This document shows positions 1 to 7,858 of a DNA stretch of 64,000 bases, piece after piece. The notes below the pieces were generated by a model. The model was not told the DNA's origin and did no database searches. It worked only from the letters and a program-made list of their open reading frames with translations. The stretch spans positions 124,001 to 188,000 of the forward strand of contig NZ_BEWM01000001.1 of assembly GCF_002723935.1 (NCBI RefSeq). The letters run 5' to 3'. This DNA comes from Gluconobacter cerinus (GTDB lineage: Bacteria; Pseudomonadota; Alphaproteobacteria; Acetobacterales; Acetobacteraceae). Numbering within the stretch: the first letter of the stretch is position 1; the number at the start of each line of letters is the position of its first letter. The translations under genes and the position numbers were made by a program.

Positions 1-1110
1 TCTTTTTGCTTCCTTGAAGCTGAAATTGACCGGCATGGCCTGAAGAACGCCCGGCATAAGCGTCTGGCTTGCGGGAAGTGTGATGATGGGCGGTGCGTTA
101 TGCACCTGAACGGAAGAGAACACGCCGACTGCTGCCAGATCCTGACGGGCGGCTTCAATCTTGGAGGGCTGGTAAAGCTGCCCTTCCCGGATCGTCAGAC
201 GCCGCCGCAGAAAGGACTGATGCACACGCTTGAGGTCATCCATCCCGATTGGACCGATGACAACCTTCGGCCCTTTCCCGACACGGAAAACAATATCAAG
301 GGTCTCATCATGCGGCTGGAGATAGGCCAGCGGCGTAGAAACATCCGCGACGGCGTAACCCTCTTCCTGCAACTGGGTCAGCAGGTTGCCTTGGGCAGCC
401 AGAACGTCTGAAGCAATCGCTGGCTGGCCTGCCTTGAGCTTAAAGGCCTTCTGTTCATCAGATGTAAGCTCGACCGGCACTCCCTGCCCCGCGGCCTGCC
501 CGGAGGTATCAACCGCTCCCATTTTGTCGGCAGTCTGAGCTTTACTCGAGACCGGCGCCGCACTTCCTTTGGGGGATGGCGCTGTTTTCGGAGCGCCCGA
601 AACGTCTGGTTGAGGTTCTGCTTTCGGTGGCGGTGTCGTCAGGATAATTTTCCCAAGGCGGAACTGGTTCCCCTTGGTGACGGAAATCGTGATGGTGACT
701 TTGGCGTCTTTGGGAAGCGTGTTCAGCACGTCCGGCACGGCCGGATCACGTCCGTCTAACTCTCGTGTTCCCGCCTTGATAAGAATTGTAACCGTCCCGG
801 CATAATACCCCTGAGACTGCAGTGCCGTGTCCACACGGTCATAATCTGACCTGATACGGCCAGCGAGAGCATAGGGCCCGACGGCATGCGTATTCTGAAG
901 CGATTGCAGCTGGGAGGACGCATTTACAGCGGCATCAAGATCAGCATTTTTTGTTGGCTGTATCGTGACCTTGTAGGGAACTGCCTGTTCAGCAGTTTCG
1001 CCGGCGACAGGCGCCGTATCTGCCTTGGCCCTGGGCGCATGGCAGCAGACTGCCATTGCCCCAATGGCAAGAGAAAGGGAAACAGCAGATGAGCGACCGC
1101 GTGACTTCAC
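1..1110 (-). CDS. tamA: TamA-like Omp85-family translocation/assembly protein, N-terminal part
   Basis: The gene runs off the window's left edge; 370 codons are visible. Translation begins with a GTG at 1110-1108 and leads at once into a signal peptide (VKSRGRSSAVSLSLAIGAMA, then cleavage near RAKA). What follows looks like POTRA domains: a YALAGRIRSDYDRVDTALQS segment typical of TamA/BamA-type proteins, a Pro/Ala/Ser-rich linker around residues 150-200, and a last POTRA containing VGKGPKVVIGPIGM. The beta-barrel would lie outside the window. By family, TamA is an outer-membrane protein that works with inner-membrane TamB in lipid transport or autotransporter assembly; a tamB gene is expected downstream (leftward). 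FhaC/ShlB-type proteins are the alternative but fit less well. Confidence 0.75.
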   Translation of the reverse strand, partial: MKSRGRSSAVSLSLAIGAMAVCCHAPRAKADTAPVAGETAEQAVPYKVTIQPTKNADLDAAVNASSQLQSLQNTHAVGPYALAGRIRSDYDRVDTALQSQGYYAGTVTILIKAGTRELDGRDPAVPDVLNTLPKDAKVTITISVTKGNQFRLGKIILTTPPPKAEPQPDVSGAPKTAPSPKGSAAPVSSKAQTADKMGAVDTSGQAAGQGVPVELTSDEQKAFKLKAGQPAIASDVLAAQGNLLTQLQEEGYAVADVSTPLAYLQPHDETLDIVFRVGKGPKVVIGPIGMDDLKRVHQSFLRRRLTIREGQLYQPSKIEAARQDLAAVGVFSSVQVHNAPPIITLPASQTLMPGVLQAMPVNFSFKEAKR

Positions 1111-1325
1111 CGGAGGTCCTGATAATCCGTTTTGAGAAATGATCGACCCCGAAGAGGCCGAACCACGAAAAGCGAACCGATCGGATGTGGCCGCATACCC
1201 TTGTGGCAGTACCCCACGACGCACTGTCAAGTCCATGACAGAAAGACCTTTCGGGGCAGGTATACAATGTTCGTAAGACAAACGAGATTGTCTCCAGCGC
1301 CTGAAATCCTTATCACTCAGCACCC

Positions 1326-2282
1326 ATGCCCCATCCTGATGCTCAGCCACCACTCGGCCGCCGTCGCCATAACCGACCGATCATTGACGAAAGTGTCAAT
1401 TTTCCGGCCGAACAGGCAACGACCCAGTTCTCTGCTTTCAGCCGCACTGTCTGCGTGGCAAGGCTTGCAGCTGTTCTGATCTGGGCATTCTGGGTCTCTA
1501 TCATCCAGTTCGTACTCATTCGCCTTCCTGGCTCCGGTAAGATTCGGGTGCCTCGGATCTTCTGGCGCATGATCAGCCGTATTCTCGGCTTGCAGATCCG
1601 CATCGTGGGCACGAGAGCCGGAAAAATCCTGAACGCCAAGGACGTCCAGCGCGGAGAACGTCCTATCATTTATGTCGCGAACCATTGTTCGTGGCTGGAT
1701 ATCCCTGTTGTTGGCGGCACTCTTCACACTGTCTTTGTTGCGAAAGGTGAAGTTGGCTCCTGGCCACTGATCGGCACCATCTCGCGGCTGGGCAGAACAA
1801 TATTTGTAAGCCGCAACAGGCAGAATACTGGCAAAGAGCTACAGGAAATGACCGAACATCTCTGGAATGGAGATGACATCGTTCTGTTCCCTGAAGGAAC
1901 ATCGACGGACGGTTCCCGTGTTCTGCCCTTTCTGTCCTCGTTCTTTGCTGTCGCAAAGCCTGGACGGCTTGATCAGGCTGGCATGCCAAAGCCTCCACCA
2001 ACGCTCGTCCAGCCTGTGTCTATCGTTTATGATCGTCTGGAAGGGCTGCCAGTTGGCCGCAGTCGCCGATCCGTTTTCTCCTGGTACGGAGACATGGATC
2101 TGACGCCTCACCTGTGGTCTTTCTGCCAATGGCGCTCGATGCGGGCCACAATTCTGCTCCATCCACCACTAGACCCGGAAAATTTCCGTTCCCGGAAAGA
2201 GCTGGCAAACGCCACATTCAAGGCCGTCAGCGAGGGCGCGGCAAAGCTCAGACAGGGACTTGTTCCTGACGACCAGAACTGA
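1326..2282 (+). CDS. plsC: 1-acyl-sn-glycerol-3-phosphate acyltransferase (PlsC family)
   Basis: A 318-residue protein with the acyltransferase motifs in order: NHCSWLD around residues 119-125 (catalytic HX4D) and FPEGTSTDG near residue 190 (glycerophosphate binding). A hydrophobic segment at about 44-66 (ARLAAVLIWAFWVSIIQFVL) should hold it in the inner membrane. The family adds the second acyl chain to lysophosphatidic acid. It opens the plsC-miaB-phoH-ybeY-corC run known from alphaproteobacteria. The first 40 residues are poorly conserved in character, so a later start is possible. An ornithine-lipid acyltransferase role (OlsA-type) cannot be excluded from sequence alone. Confidence 0.85.
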   Translation: MPHPDAQPPLGRRRHNRPIIDESVNFPAEQATTQFSAFSRTVCVARLAAVLIWAFWVSIIQFVLIRLPGSGKIRVPRIFWRMISRILGLQIRIVGTRAGKILNAKDVQRGERPIIYVANHCSWLDIPVVGGTLHTVFVAKGEVGSWPLIGTISRLGRTIFVSRNRQNTGKELQEMTEHLWNGDDIVLFPEGTSTDGSRVLPFLSSFFAVAKPGRLDQAGMPKPPPTLVQPVSIVYDRLEGLPVGRSRRSVFSWYGDMDLTPHLWSFCQWRSMRATILLHPPLDPENFRSRKELANATFKAVSEGAAKLRQGLVPDDQN

Positions 2283-2523
2283 GCCCGAGTTATCTTTGGA
2301 CCAACCCAAGGTTTGTCTTGACTTGCAGGCGAGCGCCGCGTCACTTTCAGTTTCATTGATGGGAGCAATTCAGCGTCCATCCGGAGATGGTGATGCCGCT
2401 TCAGGCCAGTCTGAGATGCCGGTCCAGTCTCATGTTTGACCTTTCCTCTGTCAGGGTGGGCTTGACCCCGCTGCCCGCAGCCCTGATGTGTGTGCCTGAT
2501 ATTGCAAGCCCCGGATTGAAACC

Positions 2524-3933
2524 TTGACCACCGAGACTTCCGCCTCCGCGCCCGCCCCTGCCGAACGTGCCCGTCATGGCCTGCATGTCATTACATGGGG
2601 CTGTCAGATGAACGTCTATGACAGCGCGCGCATGGCCGATGTCCTGCGGCCATTAGGATATGGCCCTGTCGACACGCCTGAGGCTGCTGACATGGTGATT
2701 CTCAACACTTGTCACATCCGCGAACGGGCTACGGAAAAGGTTTTCTCCGAGCTTGGACGGCTGCGCAAAATTCGTGAAGAACGCATTGAGAATGGTCAGG
2801 ATCGCAGCATCATTGCTGTCGCTGGATGTGTGGCACAGGCCGAAGGAGAAGAAATCCTTCGCCGTGCGCCGTACGTCGATCTGGTGCTTGGGCCTCAGAC
2901 GTACCATCGCCTTCCGGAAATGGTGGCTCGGGCCGCACGCGCTGGTGGCGCTGTCATCGAAACAGACTTCCCGGCCGAACAGAAGTTTGACTTCCTGCCC
3001 GCCGAAGCTGCGCCGCAATCTTCAGGCAATCTCACAGCCTTTCTGACCATTCAGGAAGGCTGTGACAAATTTTGCTCCTTCTGCGTCGTTCCTTACACGC
3101 GAGGCGCGGAAACCAGCCGCCCCGTTGCATCGGTCATGGCAGAAGCCCGCCGGATGGTTGCTGCAGGCGTCCGGGAAATCACCCTGCTGGGCCAGAACGT
3201 CAACGCCTATCACGGCGACAACGGCCAGGGCGGAAGCGCAACACTGGCTGAGCTGGCTGCCGAGCTGGGCCAGTTGGATGGGCTGGATCGCATTCGGTAC
3301 ATGACTTCACACCCACGCGATGTGGACCAGAGCCTCATTGACGCGCACCGTGATAACCGTGCCCTGATGCCGTTCCTCCATCTGCCGGTTCAAAGTGGTT
3401 CGGACCGCATCCTGAAAGCCATGAACCGTGGCCACACGGCGGATGAATATCGCGAGAGTGTCCGTCGGCTGAGGGAAGCTCGTCCGGATTTGGCACTGTC
3501 TTCTGATTTTATCGTGGGGCATCCCGGTGAGACAGAAGAAGACTTTGAAGCGACAATGCAGCTTGTCCGCGATATCGGCTTCGCCATGGCCTACAGCTTC
3601 ACATATTCCCCCCGTCCCGGCACTCCCGCTGCTGGCCAGCCTTTTCAGGTGGCCGAAGAAATAAAAACCCGTCGTCTGGCAGAGCTTCAGGCCCTTCTGC
3701 GTGAACAGCAGGATGCGTTCAATGCAGACATGGTCGGCACGGTTCAGGATATTCTCATTACGGGGAAAGGCCGCAAGCCAGGACAGCTCTCTGGCCGGTC
3801 TCCGTATCTCCAGCCCGTTCATTTCGAAGGGCCGGACCATTTGATTGGCACCATCGCCAAGGTCGCCATCACCACTCGCATGACCAACTCACTTGGTGGA
3901 ACCCTCATCCGGGAGACAGCCTCCGCTTGCTGA
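2524..3933 (+). CDS. miaB: tRNA-2-methylthio-N6-dimethylallyladenosine synthase MiaB
   Basis: A 469-residue radical-SAM methylthiotransferase. The N-terminal UPF0004 domain starts with VITWGCQMNVYDS and carries the cysteines for the auxiliary 4Fe-4S cluster (CQMN, NTCHIRE, VAGCVAQAEG). The radical-SAM CX3CX2C motif is GCDKFCSFCVVPYTRG near residue 180, and a TRAM domain follows the last 60 residues. It methylthiolates i6A37 of tRNAs reading UNN codons. The start is TTG at 2524: an in-frame TGA lies at 2497-2499, and no ATG or GTG occurs before the essential CQMN segment. The stop overlaps the next start. Confidence 0.95.
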   Translation: MTTETSASAPAPAERARHGLHVITWGCQMNVYDSARMADVLRPLGYGPVDTPEAADMVILNTCHIRERATEKVFSELGRLRKIREERIENGQDRSIIAVAGCVAQAEGEEILRRAPYVDLVLGPQTYHRLPEMVARAARAGGAVIETDFPAEQKFDFLPAEAAPQSSGNLTAFLTIQEGCDKFCSFCVVPYTRGAETSRPVASVMAEARRMVAAGVREITLLGQNVNAYHGDNGQGGSATLAELAAELGQLDGLDRIRYMTSHPRDVDQSLIDAHRDNRALMPFLHLPVQSGSDRILKAMNRGHTADEYRESVRRLREARPDLALSSDFIVGHPGETEEDFEATMQLVRDIGFAMAYSFTYSPRPGTPAAGQPFQVAEEIKTRRLAELQALLREQQDAFNADMVGTVQDILITGKGRKPGQLSGRSPYLQPVHFEGPDHLIGTIAKVAITTRMTNSLGGTLIRETASAC

Positions 3934-5111
3934 CAACACCCCCGACGCGCTCCGTCGCCGCCCCTGGTGGTACCGAAGGCAATCGCACCGTCGCATTGCG
4001 CTTCAATGACAATATTCTCCTTCAGAGACTTCTGGGAGATCATGACAGACACCTCGTCCAGCTTGAGGAGGGGTTCAATGTCAGGCTTTCATGCCGCGGC
4101 AACAAAATCGCTATTTCAGGCGAAACGGATGCCGTAGGCCGCGCTCAGGCGGCTATCGTCGCGCTGTACAATCAGCTCGAACAGGGCGGCACTATCGACA
4201 GCTCGCAGGTTGATGGTGTGATCCGAATGACTGCGCTGCCTACACGGCATCACGAACGCCAACGCGCTGCTGTTCCCCCGGCCCCACCCTCCAGGCAGCA
4301 ACAGCCTCGTCGCGAAGCAGGTCAGCACAAACCTGCCCCTCAAAATTTCCAGACCTCTCCGACGTCTGCTCCTCTGACCGATCTTCCGGCCATTCGCACC
4401 AAGCGCGGCGTGATTGCTCCGCGGTCTCATGGGCAGGCCGCATATATGGAAATGTTGGGCCGGACTGATCTGGTTTTCGGAATTGGCCCTGCCGGAACCG
4501 GCAAAACATATCTGGCAGTTGCTCAGGGCGTTGCCATGCTTCTTGCCGGACAGGTGGACCGGATCATTCTTTCCCGCCCGGCTGTTGAAGCAGGCGAGCG
4601 TCTGGGCTTCCTGCCCGGCGATATGCGGGAAAAAATCGACCCCTATCTTCGCCCGCTTTACGATGCCCTGAATGACATGATGCCGGGTGACCAGGTCGTA
4701 CGACGGATGGGCACGGGCGAGATCGAAGTTGCTCCGCTGGCTTTCATGCGGGGCAGAACGCTCGCCCATTCTTTCGTCATTCTGGATGAAGCCCAGAACA
4801 CGACCCCAGCCCAGATGAAGATGTTCCTGACCCGCATGGGTGAAGGCACACGCATGGCTGTTACAGGTGACCTTAGTCAGATTGATCTGCCCAACGGGGT
4901 ATCATCTGGGCTAAGGGAAGCCGTCGAGACCCTGGAAGGTATCAAGGGAATCGGCATCACTCGCTTTACATCCGTTGATGTGGTGCGCCATCCGCTGGTC
5001 GCCCGTATCGTCGATGCCTATGAACAGAAAGCGCCTGCCCCCCTGGATAATTTCCGGGATCGGCCGCGCCGGGATAACAATGGAACCTCCAAGTCGTCAC
5101 GCCGGTACTGA
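3927..5111 (+). CDS. phoH: PhoH-family ATPase
   Basis: A 394-residue PhoH-like P-loop ATPase. An N-terminal KH-like segment (LRFNDNILLQRLLGDHDRHL) and a Pro/Gln-rich linker (about residues 110-145) precede the ATPase domain with Walker A GPAGTGKTYLAV and Walker B FVILDEAQNTT, then the sensor-like VTGDLSQIDLP. PhoH/YbeZ proteins are linked to RNA metabolism and pair with YbeY, encoded next. The most upstream start is TTG at 3927, overlapping the end of miaB by seven bases, which suggests translational coupling. The last 32 bases overlap the likely ybeY start at 5080. Confidence 0.92.
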   Translation: MLTTPPTRSVAAPGGTEGNRTVALRFNDNILLQRLLGDHDRHLVQLEEGFNVRLSCRGNKIAISGETDAVGRAQAAIVALYNQLEQGGTIDSSQVDGVIRMTALPTRHHERQRAAVPPAPPSRQQQPRREAGQHKPAPQNFQTSPTSAPLTDLPAIRTKRGVIAPRSHGQAAYMEMLGRTDLVFGIGPAGTGKTYLAVAQGVAMLLAGQVDRIILSRPAVEAGERLGFLPGDMREKIDPYLRPLYDALNDMMPGDQVVRRMGTGEIEVAPLAFMRGRTLAHSFVILDEAQNTTPAQMKMFLTRMGEGTRMAVTGDLSQIDLPNGVSSGLREAVETLEGIKGIGITRFTSVDVVRHPLVARIVDAYEQKAPAPLDNFRDRPRRDNNGTSKSSRRY

Positions 5112-5568
5112 CATCATCATCGAGGACGCCAGATGGCGCTCCTCGGTCTCTGATACAGAGCGCACGATCCATCGTGCGCTTACCGCCGTCGCCCGTCAGG
5201 GTGGCCCGGATTTCAGCCGGTCTCCTGCTCCGTCGATTCTTCTCTCGACAGATCGGATCGTAAAGCGGCTCAATGCCCGCTTCCGCAACAAGAACAAACC
5301 CACGAACGTTCTGACGTTCGAGCCGGTCTCTCCCCTTCACGGCGGAGATATCATTCTGGGTTACGAGACAGTCCGGAAAGAAGCGGATGCTGCCCATCGC
5401 AGCATGCGCGCTCATCTGTCCCATCTCGTGGTTCATGGGGCCCTGCATCTTGCAGGATACGATCATTATCTTCCCGGCGAAGCCCGGGACATGGAAGGGG
5501 TTGAAACCCGCACGATGCGCCAACTTGGTTTTGGCGATCCATGGCGACAGGCAGGAAGACGGGCATGA
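5080..5568 (+). CDS. ybeY: Endoribonuclease YbeY (rRNA maturation factor)
   Basis: A 162-residue single-domain metalloprotein. The three-histidine zinc motif is visible near the C-terminus as VHGALHLAGYDHYLPGE, and FRNKNKPTNVLTF is the usual central strand. YbeY acts in 16S rRNA 3'-end maturation and ribosome quality control. I chose ATG 5080 (MEPPSRHAGTDIII), inside the end of phoH, because the reading frame farther upstream gives unrelated sequence. The stop overlaps the next gene as ATGA at 5565-5568. Confidence 0.93.
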   Translation: MEPPSRHAGTDIIIEDARWRSSVSDTERTIHRALTAVARQGGPDFSRSPAPSILLSTDRIVKRLNARFRNKNKPTNVLTFEPVSPLHGGDIILGYETVRKEADAAHRSMRAHLSHLVVHGALHLAGYDHYLPGEARDMEGVETRTMRQLGFGDPWRQAGRRA

Positions 5569-6503
5569 GCGAAGACATTAATGACCGTTCAGACGACGGT
5601 AGAAAGAATTCCCGCGGATTGTTCGGACTGTTTGGCCGCCGCAACCGTGATCAGGGTTTGCGCGAGTCCATCGCTACACTTGTCCACGAAGCCGCCCAGC
5701 CTTTCGAAGAGACGGGAGATGAGCCGGAACTGGACAGGCAGGAACGTGCCCTCATCATGAATGTCCTGCGCCTGCGAGACATCACGGCGGATGACGTGAT
5801 GATCCCACGCGCAGATATCATTGCCATGTCAGAGAGCATCTCCTTCAACGATGCCCTGGATCACATGCGTCGGGAAAACCATTCCCGTATGCCGGTCTAT
5901 CGCGGCCAGCTCGACGATATCGCCGGCATGATCCATGTGAAGGATCTGGTGGCGTATGTTGATGACCCTGAGGCGTTCGACATCCGCCCGCTTCTTCGTC
6001 AGCCTCTGATGATTGCCCCGACCATTCCGGTGCTTGATCTGCTGCTACAGATGCGTCAGCGCCGGATGCACATGGCCCTTGTCATTGACGAATACGGCAG
6101 CATCGACGGCCTCGTCACGATCGAAGATCTGATCGAGACGATTGTGGGTGATATCTCGGACGAACACGACGACCCTGTCACGACCCCGTGGGTAGAACGC
6201 GCGGATGGGTCTTTCGATATTGATGCCCGTCTGCCCGTCCGCCAGCTTGAGGAACGGCTGGGGGCTGTTCTCACGGATGCTGAGCGCGAAGCCGAGATCG
6301 AGACGGTTGGTGGACTTGTCTTCCGCCTGGCAGAGCATGTGCCAGCAAAAGACGAAGTTCTGACCCATGAGAGCGGGCTGGAATTCCGCGTTCTGGATGC
6401 GGATGCGCGCCATATTCGAGCCTTGCGAATGCGGGTACCGGAAGGCTGGGAAAAGAAGCCCCTGCCCGATACGGGACAGCAGGACGACGAACGCGGGTCT
6501 TGA
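5565..6503 (+). CDS. corC: CBS-domain CorC/HlyC-type hemolysin-like protein
   Basis: A 312-residue cytoplasmic protein with two CBS domains (about residues 65-190, containing VMIPRADIIAM and HMALVIDEYGSIDGLVTIED) and a C-terminal CorC_HlyC transporter-associated domain (VETVGGLVFRLAEHVP). By family it takes part in Mg/Co homeostasis as a regulator or accessory rather than a pore, since no membrane segments are seen. The start is ATG 5565, sharing ATGA with the ybeY stop. In many alphaproteobacteria lnt comes next; here it does not. Confidence 0.9.
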   Translation: MSEDINDRSDDGRKNSRGLFGLFGRRNRDQGLRESIATLVHEAAQPFEETGDEPELDRQERALIMNVLRLRDITADDVMIPRADIIAMSESISFNDALDHMRRENHSRMPVYRGQLDDIAGMIHVKDLVAYVDDPEAFDIRPLLRQPLMIAPTIPVLDLLLQMRQRRMHMALVIDEYGSIDGLVTIEDLIETIVGDISDEHDDPVTTPWVERADGSFDIDARLPVRQLEERLGAVLTDAEREAEIETVGGLVFRLAEHVPAKDEVLTHESGLEFRVLDADARHIRALRMRVPEGWEKKPLPDTGQQDDERGS

Positions 6504-6561
6504 CGTCTGAGCCAGATCAGCGTTGTGAGTAGGACATCTTGTCCGTAGTGGAGCCTTGTCC

Positions 6562-7191
6562 ATGACCCTTGGCCGTCGTGCATTTCTCGTTGCCGGGCCT
6601 GCCCTTGCGGCAGTTGCGTCATTTTCTTCCGCGCATGCAGAAGAAAATGGACTTCCCTCGACTGATCCCCGGATGGGTCCGCGCGTTCTGGGATCGCCAG
6701 ATGCCAAGGTTCAGGTCGATGAGTGGTTTTCGCTCACCTGTTCTCACTGTGCTCACTTCGCACAGACCATCTTTCCTCAGATCAAGACCAACCTGATCGA
6801 TACCGGAAAAATCCGGTATCGCTATCATGACTTCCCCTTGGATCAGGTCGCACTTCTGGCCGCAATGCTAGCCCGGTCTCTTCCTGCAGATCGCTACGCC
6901 CCTTTTGTGGACGATCTCCTGCGGACACAGGATCAGTGGGCATTTGCTCAAAACATCGATCCCATACAGGAACTGAAAAAGCGCGCTGTCCTTGCTGGCA
7001 TCTCAGCGGCTGAATTCGACAAGATCAATGCCGATAATGCCCTGCGTGAAGCCATTGTGAACCGTCAGGACCGCGATGGTGCTTTTCTTCAGATCCAGGG
7101 TACTCCTTATTTCCGCATCAATGACGTTCCGGCACCGGATGTCGTCTCCAGCTATGATGCGTTCGCCAAAGCAGTTGCAAAGGCTTCCTGA
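6562..7191 (+). CDS. DsbA-family thiol:disulfide oxidoreductase, copy 1
   Basis: A 209-residue exported thioredoxin-fold protein. The N-terminus (MTLGRRAFLVAGPALAAVA, cleavage after AHA) has a twin-arginine and a long apolar stretch and may use Tat. The active site is C60-S-H-C63 in FSLTCSHCAHFA, and the cis-proline loop is QIQGTPYF. The layout resembles DsbA/BdbD-type oxidants with an internal helical insert. It is followed without a gap by a paralogue: TGA at 7189-7191, ATG at 7192. The two precede smc, an arrangement also known in other alphaproteobacteria. Oxidase versus isomerase function cannot be told from sequence. Confidence 0.85.
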   Translation: MTLGRRAFLVAGPALAAVASFSSAHAEENGLPSTDPRMGPRVLGSPDAKVQVDEWFSLTCSHCAHFAQTIFPQIKTNLIDTGKIRYRYHDFPLDQVALLAAMLARSLPADRYAPFVDDLLRTQDQWAFAQNIDPIQELKKRAVLAGISAAEFDKINADNALREAIVNRQDRDGAFLQIQGTPYFRINDVPAPDVVSSYDAFAKAVAKAS

Positions 7192-7830
7192 ATGACCCGT
7201 CCCATGATTTCCCGCCGTTTCATCCTGTCCGCAGCACCAGCGCTGGCCGTTGCTGGTACGGCAGCCCGTGCAGCAGATGCGCCGCCGGCCCTGCCTGCCA
7301 ATGACCCGCGCATGGGACCGCGCATCATTGGCAATCCGAATGCCAAGGTGCTGGTGCAAGAATGGTTTTCCCTGACATGCACGCATTGCGCCCATTTCGG
7401 AACGGAAGAATTCCCGAAGATCAAGGAACAGCTCATTGATACCGGGAAGATCCGCTATCAGTTCCATGATTTCTGCGGAGACCGCGTCGGCCTGACCGCC
7501 GCCATGGTGGCCCGTTCCCTGCCAGAAGACCGTTACGTGCCTTTCATTGGCGCGTTGCTTTCCAGCCAGATGCAGTGGGCCTTCGCTTCGGGTGGCGACC
7601 CGATGCAAAGGCTTCAGCAGATGTCGGCTCTGGCAGGCGTCTCTGCTGCCCAGTTCAAGAGCATCAGCGAAGACACGGCGTTCATGCAGGCCATGTTCAA
7701 TCAGGTGCAGAAGGATGCGGACACCTATAGCATCCAGGGCACGCCGTATTTCCGCTTCAACAACACGCACTACGATCAGGACCCGGAAACCTACGAGAAG
7801 TTTGCCGATCTGGTTTCCAAGGCGTCCTGA
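7192..7830 (+). CDS. DsbA-family thiol:disulfide oxidoreductase, copy 2
   Basis: A 212-residue paralogue of the preceding gene. It has the signal MTRPMISRRFILSAAPALAV with an SRRFIL twin-arginine-like motif, the active site C63-T-H-C66 (LTCTHCAHFG) and the cis-proline loop SIQGTPYF. The shared strings NDPRMGPR/TDPRMGPR, LIDTGKIRY and MVARSLPEDRY show a tandem duplication. The dipeptides between the active-site cysteines (SH and TH) differ slightly, which could tune redox potential. The ATG follows the upstream TGA directly, so the pair is almost surely co-translated. Confidence 0.86.
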   Translation: MTRPMISRRFILSAAPALAVAGTAARAADAPPALPANDPRMGPRIIGNPNAKVLVQEWFSLTCTHCAHFGTEEFPKIKEQLIDTGKIRYQFHDFCGDRVGLTAAMVARSLPEDRYVPFIGALLSSQMQWAFASGGDPMQRLQQMSALAGVSAAQFKSISEDTAFMQAMFNQVQKDADTYSIQGTPYFRFNNTHYDQDPETYEKFADLVSKAS

Positions 7831-7858
7831 CCTCTTTCAGGGCGTTTCATAAACACCG

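Noticed and set aside
989-1267. A 92-codon minus-strand frame at the tamA start.
   Set aside because: It is a shadow in another frame: the GTG start at 1110 gives a proper signal peptide and POTRA sequence.
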